Source: Burkholderiaceae bacterium (GTDB lineage Bacteria > Pseudomonadota > Gammaproteobacteria > Burkholderiales > Burkholderiaceae_D). Taken from it: a stretch of DNA of 12,063 nucleotides. The position numbers and the translations under genes were made by a program. Position 1 is the first letter of the stretch, and every line of letters starts with the position of its first letter. A model generated the notes under the pieces. The model saw nothing but the letters and a program-made list of their open reading frames with translations. It was not told where the DNA came from and ran no database searches. Of the stretch, positions 7,273-12,063 are shown piece by piece. Location of the stretch: NCBI GenBank assembly GCA_031261905.1, contig JAISIS010000028.1, positions 1-12,063 of the forward strand, read 5' to 3'.

Positions 7273-8472
7273 TTACAGCGCCAATTTACCGGCGACAAAA
7301 TCCGCGTCCTTGTCCCCCCTGCCGGACAAATTGACCAGGATAGCCTTGTCCGGATCCATTTCCTTTGCCACCTTCATCGCATACGCCACCGCATGAGCAC
7401 TTTCCAGCGCCGGGATAATCCCCTCAACGCGTGAAAGGGTTAAAAATGCATCAAGGCATTCATCATCCGTGACAGCCTCATACTGCACGCGACCAATATC
7501 CCTGAGGTAGCAGTGCTGCGGGCCGACACCCGGATAATCCAGGCCGGAAGCAATGGAATATACCGGCAGGGTATTGCCGTTCTCGTCCTGCAGGGCATAG
7601 CAACGGTAACCGTGCAGCACGCCTTTGCGCCCGAGCGACATGGTTGCGGCATTATCCGGCGTATCCAGGCCTTTCCCTGCCGGTTCAACACCCACCAGCC
7701 TGACCGCCTCGTCCGGCAAAAATTCCGTAAACATGCCGATGGCATTGGAGCCACCGCCCACGCAGGCCACCACCATATCCGGCAAGCGCTTTTCGCGGGC
7801 AAGGAATTGCTCTCTCGCTTCCTTGCCGATAATTGACTGGAAATCACGCACCATCTTCGGGAAAGGGTGCGGGCCAACGGCTGAACCTATGGCATACAGG
7901 AAATTGACCGGGTCCTTGATATATTCGTCAAAAGCACTGTCTACCGCGTCTTTAAGCGTTTGTGTCCCGCGCGTTACAGGCACCATCGTCGCGCCGAGGA
8001 TCTGCATCTTGGTCACGTTCGGACGCTCTTTTTTCATATCCACCACGCCCATGTGGATTTCACAGGGAATCCCGACCAGCGCACAGGCGGTTGCCAGCGC
8101 CACGCCATGCTGGCCTGCGCCGGTTTCCGCCAGCACCTTGGTCTTGCCCATAAAACGGGCCAGCAGCGCCTGTCCCAGACAATGATTGATTTTATGCGCG
8201 CCGGTATGATTCAGGTCTTCACGCTTTAAGAAGATGCGCGCCCCACCCTGGCGTTCGGTAAGCCGCCGGGCATAATACACCGGGCTGGGACGACCCACAT
8301 AATACGCGTACAATTCCTGCAACTCATCCTGAAAAGCCTGCGTCTTGCGGACTTCCTCATAGGCGTCGCTGATCTTATCCATAACGGCCTTGAGTTCCGG
8401 CGGGATGATCTGCCCGCCATACTCGCCAAAATATCCCGCCTTGTCAGGCATTTCCGGAAGGGATTGCACCAT
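7273..8472 (-). CDS. trpB: Tryptophan synthase beta subunit
   Basis: PLP enzyme condensing indole with serine to give tryptophan, normally in complex with TrpA. The 399-aa product spans the full TrpB1 fold: '[12 protein letters not shown]' (13-24), the PLP lysine Lys94 in HTGAHKIN, catalytic Glu116 in AETGAGQHG, the phosphate-binding loop GGGSN (239-243), and '[13 protein letters not shown]'-like and '[11 protein letters not shown]' segments near the C-terminus. ATG 8472 has AAAGGA about 8-10 bases upstream. No trpA or other trp gene is adjacent: upstream is ampG and downstream is pyrE. Wording such as '[16 protein letters not shown]' and '[18 protein letters not shown]' differs from the TrpB I would expect from the standard Burkholderiales trpFBA cluster, so it could be transferred or a second copy (inference). 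It has its own promoter. Confidence 0.94.
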   Translation of the reverse strand: MVQSLPEMPDKAGYFGEYGGQIIPPELKAVMDKISDAYEEVRKTQAFQDELQELYAYYVGRPSPVYYARRLTERQGGARIFLKREDLNHTGAHKINHCLGQALLARFMGKTKVLAETGAGQHGVALATACALVGIPCEIHMGVVDMKKERPNVTKMQILGATMVPVTRGTQTLKDAVDSAFDEYIKDPVNFLYAIGSAVGPHPFPKMVRDFQSIIGKEAREQFLAREKRLPDMVVACVGGGSNAIGMFTEFLPDEAVRLVGVEPAGKGLDTPDNAATMSLGRKGVLHGYRCYALQDENGNTLPVYSIASGLDYPGVGPQHCYLRDIGRVQYEAVTDDECLDAFLTLSRVEGIIPALESAHAVAYAMKVAKEMDPDKAILVNLSGRGDKDADFVAGKLAL

Positions 8473-8516
8473 ACTTGATTTCCTTTAATTGTTTTTGATA
8501 AACCAGACAGGCGAAA

Positions 8517-8545
8517 ATCATAACCTTGATGCCGCTTCCTGTCTA
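8517..8545 (-). promoter_or_regulatory. Sigma-70-type promoter of trpB-pyrE
   Basis: On the minus strand, TAGACA (8545-8540) and TATGAT (8522-8517) are separated by exactly 17 bases. Each box matches five of six consensus positions. The -35 box overlaps the TAG stop codon of ampG. Transcription would begin near 8510, giving a leader of roughly 38 bases with no room for a trp attenuator, and I see no Trp-rich leader peptide. An imperfectly explained inverted repeat (AGACAGG / CCTGTCT at 8538-8544 and 8505-8511) brackets the -10 region and could be an operator, though this is weak. Confidence 0.7.
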
Positions 8546-9787
8546 ATCATTGATTTCGGCATTCCATGGCGCAACTTTGGGCAACAGCAGCATACCGGGC
8601 AAGGCCAGCAGGAAACACAGGTTAAAAAACAGGAACCATCCCGTTTGATCCACAATAAAACCTGCGGAGGCATTGATGAAGGTACGCGGCACCGCAGCGA
8701 GACTGGTAAACAGCGCGTACTGCGTGGCGCTGTAACGTTTGTCCGTTGTCCGTGCAATATAGGCGACAAACGCAGCCGTACCCAGGCCAACGCCCAGGGC
8801 CTCAAAACCGATCACAAAGGCCAGCAGGTAGGGGTCGGCTCCCCGCAGGGATATCCACGAAAAACCGAGGATGGAAAGGGCCTGCACCACCCCATACAGC
8901 CACAGGGCGCGATTGATGCCCAGACGGATCATCCATATGCCACCCAGCATCCCGCCCACCAGGCTGGCCCAGAAGCCGGTTGTTTTGGCGATGACGCCTA
9001 TCTGGGTCATGGAAAAACCCAGGTCAAGGTAAAATTTGGTCGCCAGCGCCGTTGCCAGGCTGTCCCCCAGCTTGTACAGAAAAATGAAGCTCAACACCAA
9101 CAGCGCGTTTTTCCAGCCGGAACGGGCGATAAATTCCTGAAAAGGCAAAATCACCGCCTCGCGCAAATTGGCGGGTGGCTGACCGTATATTTCCGGCTCC
9201 TTGACGAGCAGCGTACAAATAAATCCCGGAATCATGAAGGCGGCGGTAATCCAGAAAACCCATTGCCAGCTCATCTGGTCGGCCAGTATCAGGGAAAGCG
9301 CCCCCGGCACCATCCCCGCAACCCGGTAGGCGTTCACATGGATGGCGCTGCCAAGCCCCTGCTCGTTATCCGGCAGCAATTCCCGGCGGTAAGCATCCAC
9401 CGCAATATCCTGGCTGGAAGACAAAAAAGCTACCAGCGCGCACAGCAGGCCAACCAGCGGAAGCTGGCGCAACGGGTCAAGCATTCCCATCACACCAATG
9501 GAAAGAAAGAGCGCAAGTTGCGTCACGGCCATCCAGCCCCGGCGGCGGCCCATCACGCCCAGGCTGAAGCGATCCATCAGCGGCGACCATAAAAATTTCC
9601 AGGTATAAGGAAACATCACCAGCGCAAACAGGCCCAGCGATTTGACATTCAGCCCGGATTTCGCCAGCCAGGCCTGAAGCAGGTTCAGCAAAATGAAAAG
9701 CGGAAGCCCTGAGGAAAAGCCGATAAAAACACAAATCAGCATGCGCCGCTGAAACGCACTGGGCCAGGTGCGTTCGGGCATGGTCAT
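8543..9787 (-). CDS. ampG: AmpG-family muropeptide permease (MFS/PAT family)
   Basis: Inner-membrane permease of the major facilitator superfamily, likely importing GlcNAc-anhydroMurNAc muropeptides for cell-wall recycling. The 414-aa protein is hydrophobic throughout, with about 12 membrane segments. Family markers include 'FSSGLPLFILLNLLQAWL' (24-41), 'GVMGRRRGWM' after the second segment (77-86), and SSQDIAVDAYRRE (124-136), the characteristic AmpG motif. ATG 9787 overlaps the metW stop as ATGA, so translation is probably coupled. An alternative ATG at 9781 is two codons later. Neither has a Shine-Dalgarno. It is the third gene of the metX-metW transcript. The exact substrate is inferred from family membership. 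No ampC/ampR is nearby. Confidence 0.92.
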   Translation of the reverse strand: MTMPERTWPSAFQRRMLICVFIGFSSGLPLFILLNLLQAWLAKSGLNVKSLGLFALVMFPYTWKFLWSPLMDRFSLGVMGRRRGWMAVTQLALFLSIGVMGMLDPLRQLPLVGLLCALVAFLSSSQDIAVDAYRRELLPDNEQGLGSAIHVNAYRVAGMVPGALSLILADQMSWQWVFWITAAFMIPGFICTLLVKEPEIYGQPPANLREAVILPFQEFIARSGWKNALLVLSFIFLYKLGDSLATALATKFYLDLGFSMTQIGVIAKTTGFWASLVGGMLGGIWMIRLGINRALWLYGVVQALSILGFSWISLRGADPYLLAFVIGFEALGVGLGTAAFVAYIARTTDKRYSATQYALFTSLAAVPRTFINASAGFIVDQTGWFLFFNLCFLLALPGMLLLPKVAPWNAEIND

Positions 9788-10398
9788 CTGCCGGAAAGAG
9801 GAGAACGCTTTTTCAGACGGAAAACCGCCAGCGTGCCGCGCCAGTTCCGCAAAAAGCTGACCGGTTCGCCATAGCGCAGCGCCACGCAATCGGTAACCAT
9901 CAGGCCAACCTGGTTGGCCAGTTCTTCAAAATCGCTAATGGTGGCGCAACGCAAATTGGGCGTGTCATACCATGCATAGGGCAACTCCCGCGTCACCGGC
10001 ATCCGCCCGGTCAGTAAGGTCAGGCGGTTTTGCCAGTAGGCAAAGTTGGGAAAAGAAACTATTGCCTCATTACCAACCCTGGCAATATCACGCAGCAAAT
10101 CTTCCACATTTCTCATCATCTGCAGGGCGGAAAGGAAAAGCACCGTATCAAACGCGTTGTCCGCAAACAGATGCAGGCCTTTTTCCAGATCATGCTGAAT
10201 CACTGCAACGCCCCGGCTAACGCAACCGGGAATCTTGTCGTCATCAATATCAACACCATAACCGGTACACCCTTTTGTCAGCCATAGATGTTCCAGCATC
10301 GCGCCATCGCCACACCCCAGATCCAGCACATGCGCCTTTTCCGGCACCCAGTTGGCAATGAATGCCAGATCAGCCCGGAGTTCCCGTAATTTCTGCAT
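9784..10398 (-). CDS. metW: Methionine biosynthesis protein MetW (SAM-dependent methyltransferase fold)
   Basis: A 204-aa MetW, the usual partner of MetX in proteobacteria. It has a class I methyltransferase fold with the SAM-binding motif VLDLGCGDG (24-32), the acidic strand end 'GYGVDID' (46-52), and 'ISDFEELANQVG' and 'NWRGTLAVFRL' near the C-terminus as in the family. The known role is to support MetX activity in methionine synthesis; a methyl acceptor is not established to my knowledge. ATG 10398 has a strong GGAGGA Shine-Dalgarno about 9 bases upstream, within the metX 3' end. It starts 2 bp after the metX TAA and overlaps ampG by 4 bp. Confidence 0.95.
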   Translation of the reverse strand: MQKLRELRADLAFIANWVPEKAHVLDLGCGDGAMLEHLWLTKGCTGYGVDIDDDKIPGCVSRGVAVIQHDLEKGLHLFADNAFDTVLFLSALQMMRNVEDLLRDIARVGNEAIVSFPNFAYWQNRLTLLTGRMPVTRELPYAWYDTPNLRCATISDFEELANQVGLMVTDCVALRYGEPVSFLRNWRGTLAVFRLKKRSPLSGR

Positions 10399-10400
10399 GC

Positions 10401-11543
10401 TTACTGTCCTCCCTGCGCTTTTATTTCAACCCAGATCCTGTCGAAATAAGCGCGAACCAGATCATGGTAACGCTCGTCTGTCAGCAAAAAGGCGTCATGC
10501 CCATGCGGTGCGTCTATATCGGCATAGGTTACCTGCCGCCGGTTATCCACCAGCGCCTGAACGATCGCCTGGCTGGCTTCGGACGAGAAACGCCAGTCTG
10601 TCGTAAACGAAACCAGCAGGAATTTAGCCTGTGTCCCGGCCAACGCACGGGTCAGGTCGCCATCATAGGGCGCAGCCGGATCAAAATAATCCAGCGCTCG
10701 CGTAATCAACAGATACGTATTGGCGTCAAAATAAGATGAAAATTTGTCCCCTTGGTAATGCAGGTAGGATTCAATCTCGAACTCTACGCCAAACCCGAAA
10801 AGATATTGCCCCTGGCGCAGTTCCCGGCCAAATTTTTCCGACATGTCCGCATTGGAAAGGTAGGTGATATGCCCGATCATCCGCGCGACGCGCAAGCCAT
10901 TCTTTGGTACCACATCATGGGAATAAAAATCCCCGCCATGGAAATTCGGGTCGGAAAGGATCGCCTGGCGCGCCACATCATTGAACGCGATATTCTGCGC
11001 GGTCAGTTTGGCGGTAGAGGCAATGGCGACGCAATGTTCCAGCCTGTCGGGAAACATCATGCTCCACGCCAGCGCCTGCATACCGCCCAGAGAGCCTCCC
11101 ATGACAGCGGCAAATTTCCCAATCCCCAGGGCATCAGCCAAGCGCGCCTGGGCGCGCACCCAGTCTTCTACCGTGACGACCGGAAAGCGGTTCCCGTATG
11201 GCTTATTGGTTTCCGGGTTAATGTGCATCGGCCCGGTGGAGCCAAAACACGATCCCAGGTTATTGATGCCGATGACAAAGAAACGATTGGTATCAACCGG
11301 TTTGCCAGGGCCGACCATATTGTCCCACCAGCCGATGTTCCTGGGCTGGTCAGCATAATAGCCCGCCACATGGTGTGAGGCATTCAGCGCGTGGCAAATC
11401 AACACCGCGTTGGATTTGTCCGCGTTCAGTTCCCCGTATGTTTCATAAACCAGCGTGTAATCGGCAATCAGCGCACCGCTTTGCAAACGCAGTGGCTCAT
11501 CAAAATGGATTGAGCGGGCCGTTACCGTTCCAACAGAAGTCAT
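10401..11543 (-). CDS. metX: Homoserine O-acyltransferase MetX
   Basis: Cytosolic alpha/beta-hydrolase-fold enzyme that acylates homoserine, the first committed step of methionine synthesis. The 380-aa product has the nucleophile elbow GGSLGGMQ with Ser151, Asp316 in TTDWRFS, and His349 in HGHDAFL as the expected catalytic triad. It also has the MetX signature '[12 protein letters not shown]' (94-105). MetX enzymes paired with MetW are often succinyltransferases rather than acetyltransferases. The acyl donor cannot be read securely from this sequence. ATG 11543 has a GGGA-type site about 9 bases upstream. The gene opens the metX-metW-ampG transcript and is preceded by a SAM-II-type riboswitch and terminator, which implies repression by S-adenosylmethionine. 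Confidence 0.96.
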   Translation of the reverse strand: MTSVGTVTARSIHFDEPLRLQSGALIADYTLVYETYGELNADKSNAVLICHALNASHHVAGYYADQPRNIGWWDNMVGPGKPVDTNRFFVIGINNLGSCFGSTGPMHINPETNKPYGNRFPVVTVEDWVRAQARLADALGIGKFAAVMGGSLGGMQALAWSMMFPDRLEHCVAIASTAKLTAQNIAFNDVARQAILSDPNFHGGDFYSHDVVPKNGLRVARMIGHITYLSNADMSEKFGRELRQGQYLFGFGVEFEIESYLHYQGDKFSSYFDANTYLLITRALDYFDPAAPYDGDLTRALAGTQAKFLLVSFTTDWRFSSEASQAIVQALVDNRRQVTYADIDAPHGHDAFLLTDERYHDLVRAYFDRIWVEIKAQGGQ

Positions 11544-11560
11544 TTACTTATCCCGTGTCC

Positions 11561-11585
11561 TGAAAGCGTTGATCTTTCGCTTTCA
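11561..11585 (-). other. Second stem-loop in the metX leader
   Basis: On the minus strand, TGAAAGCG (11585-11578) and CGCTTTCA (11568-11561) form a perfect 8-bp stem with a 9-base A-rich loop, between the terminator and the metX ribosome site. There is no U-run after it, so it is not a terminator. It could affect translation or mRNA stability. A 12-codon frame starting at ATG 11586 runs through the stem and stops 4 bases before metX, but its AAGG is too close to the ATG for a good ribosome site. Confidence 0.4.
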
Positions 11586-11592
11586 TTACCTT

Positions 11593-11635
11593 AAAAAAAC
11601 AAGCCCGAAAGCAGCAGATCTGCCGGGCTTGTTTT
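11593..11635 (-). terminator. Intrinsic terminator in the metX leader (riboswitch expression platform)
   Basis: A perfect 12-bp stem (arms 11635-11624 and 11607-11596) encloses a 16-base loop containing the palindrome GCAGATCTGC. The stem is GC-rich in its inner half and is followed on the minus strand by a run of seven T. It lies directly after the SAM-II-like aptamer and 50 bases before metX, so it should decide whether metX-metW-ampG is transcribed. It also ends read-through from ptsI. The plus-strand reading ends in only four T after the stem, so it is weaker that way. Confidence 0.88.
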
Positions 11636-11638
11636 CAA

Positions 11639-11710
11639 GCTCGCTTTAGCCGCATTTATTTCGGGTTACTCCCCTGCGCCCGCAAGCTGAATCATTCAAA
11701 TCGGCGCAAT
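11639..11710 (-). ncRNA. SAM-II-type (SAM_alpha) riboswitch aptamer upstream of metX
   Basis: Cis-acting RNA expected to bind S-adenosylmethionine. On the minus strand, stem P1 is TGCGCC (11708-11703) paired with GGCGCA (11680-11675). Loop 1 contains the conserved GATTTGA, and GCTTGC (11687-11682) in this loop pairs as a pseudoknot with GCGAGC (11644-11639), including one G-U pair. Between them is AATAAATGCGGCTAAAGCG, which resembles the conserved 3' part (AUAAAUG..GCUAAA) of SAM-II aptamers. An extra small hairpin (GGG-AGTAA-CCC, about 11673-11663) is inserted after P1. The position before metX is a classical SAM-II location. The identification rests on remembered consensus, not on a covariance-model search. 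Confidence 0.85.
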
Positions 11711-11716
11711 ATCACA

Positions 11717-11745
11717 AGCATAACGAAGTCGTTCGTCAGCGTCAA
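11717..11745 (-). promoter_or_regulatory. Sigma-70-type promoter of metX-metW-ampG
   Basis: On the minus strand, TTGACG (11745-11740; five of six) and TATGCT (11722-11717; four of six) are 17 bases apart. The predicted transcript start is around 11710-11712, which is exactly where the riboswitch aptamer begins. The aptamer is therefore the first thing transcribed. The promoter lies entirely in the ptsI-metX gap. Confidence 0.78.
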
Positions 11746-11766
11746 ACGGCGACCATCAAACCCTCC

Positions 11767-12063
11767 TTATCCCACCGGAGGCAACTTCCTGATTTTCTCC
11801 ACCGCCCGCGTAATGGCCTCCTGTTCGTAAAGACCCAGCAGCCTTTTCACTTTCGGCACCAATTGTTTCACATTGGCGTTGAGAATCTCCTGCTTGATGG
11901 TCAGCATCTGCGTGGAATGCATGGAAAACTCCCGCAACCCCATTCCCAGAAGCAAGCGGGTCATGGCAGGGTCTCCAGCCAGCTCGCCGCAAACGGATAC
12001 CGGCAATCCCGCCTTTGCGCCAGCCCGGATCGCCATGGAAATCATAGTCAACACCGCAGGGTG
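11767..12063 (-). CDS. ptsI: PTS enzyme I (phosphoenolpyruvate-protein phosphotransferase), C-terminal end
   Basis: The last 98 residues of enzyme I, which takes phosphate from phosphoenolpyruvate and passes it to HPr. The segment 'HPAVL' at the window edge, then 'GLPVSVCGELAGDPAMTRLLLGMGLREFSM', matches the PEP-binding domain. It includes the conserved active-site cysteine in VCGELAGD, followed by the C-terminal helices. The gene runs off the window edge, so the phosphohistidine domain is not seen. The paralogue PtsP would carry a GAF domain upstream and cannot be fully excluded from this end alone. The gene ends 22 bp before the -35 box of the metX promoter, with no terminator of its own before that. 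Confidence 0.9.
   Translation of the reverse strand, partial: HPAVLTMISMAIRAGAKAGLPVSVCGELAGDPAMTRLLLGMGLREFSMHSTQMLTIKQEILNANVKQLVPKVKRLLGLYEQEAITRAVEKIRKLPPVG

Noticed and set aside
8473..8542. A Trp attenuator or Trp leader peptide before trpB.
   Set aside because: The predicted leader is about 38 bases and shows no Trp codon cluster and no alternative terminator hairpins.
8505..8544. The AGACAGG/CCTGTCT inverted repeat between ampG and trpB as a terminator for ampG.
   Set aside because: The stem is only 7 bp with a 26-base loop and no U-run. The left arm is part of a good -35 box, so promoter function is more likely.
8489..9592. A 367-codon open frame on the plus strand opposite ampG.
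   Set aside because: Its product is Gln/His/Arg-rich without domain character, and the minus strand clearly encodes a 12-segment AmpG permease. It is a shadow of biased codon use.
10752..11378. A 208-codon plus-strand open frame opposite metX.
   Set aside because: Antisense to an unmistakable MetX with its full catalytic triad. No recognisable fold or ribosome site.
11593..11635. The 12-bp inverted repeat as an operator or transposon end.
   Set aside because: The adjoining seven-T run and the position straight after a riboswitch-like aptamer fit an intrinsic terminator better. No transposase or target duplication is present.
1..12063. A defence island, prophage, integron or CRISPR locus.
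   Set aside because: All genes are housekeeping or envelope genes with even composition. I see no integrase, transposase, repeat array or attachment-site duplication.

Overview
The window looks like ordinary chromosome of a betaproteobacterium in the order Burkholderiales. The protein sequences (SecB with a C-terminal extension, GpmA, EnvC, MetX/MetW) and the gene order rhodanese-grxC-secB-(SH3)-gpsA divergent from gpmA-envC-ctpA-moeB fit that group. The moderate GC content by eye suggests an Oxalobacteraceae member such as Oxalobacter, but that genus call is inference. There are no mobile elements, tRNA/rRNA genes, CRISPR arrays or phage genes. Coding density is very high, and every gene-free gap is shorter than 300 bp.

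Region 1 (1-1982, minus strand): a tight run rhodanese -> grxC -> secB -> SH3-like periplasmic protein -> gpsA (cut by the window edge), with gaps of 1-31 bp, reading from a perfect TATAAT box at 1977-1982. It combines redox and sulfur handling, protein export and phospholipid precursor synthesis.

Region 2 (2032-6581, plus strand): gpmA -> envC -> ctpA -> a MoeB/ThiF-type adenylyltransferase. gpmA is glycolytic. envC and ctpA act in the envelope: EnvC is an amidase activator with a degenerate LytM domain, and CtpA is a PDZ/S41 protease. Their junctions suggest translational coupling. The last gene ends 2 bp from the convergent pyrE.

Region 3 (6584-8545, minus strand): trpB -> pyrE, with a good sigma-70-type promoter in front of trpB. 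trpB has no trpA beside it.

Region 4 (8543-11745, minus strand): metX -> metW -> ampG with 2 bp and -4 bp junctions. The 223-bp leader of metX is the most informative non-coding piece. It carries a consensus-like promoter, then, almost at the predicted +1, a SAM-II (SAM_alpha)-type riboswitch pseudoknot, then a 12-bp GC-rich hairpin with a seven-U run, and then a second 8-bp hairpin before the start codon. The arrangement implies that S-adenosylmethionine shuts off methionine synthesis by premature transcription termination, and that ampG is probably carried along.

Region 5 (11767-12063, minus strand): the 3' end of ptsI (PTS enzyme I).

I see no wholly new multi-gene system. The strongest leads are the riboswitch-plus-terminator leader, the MoeB/ThiF homologue lacking the conserved active-site cysteine, and the orphan trpB.
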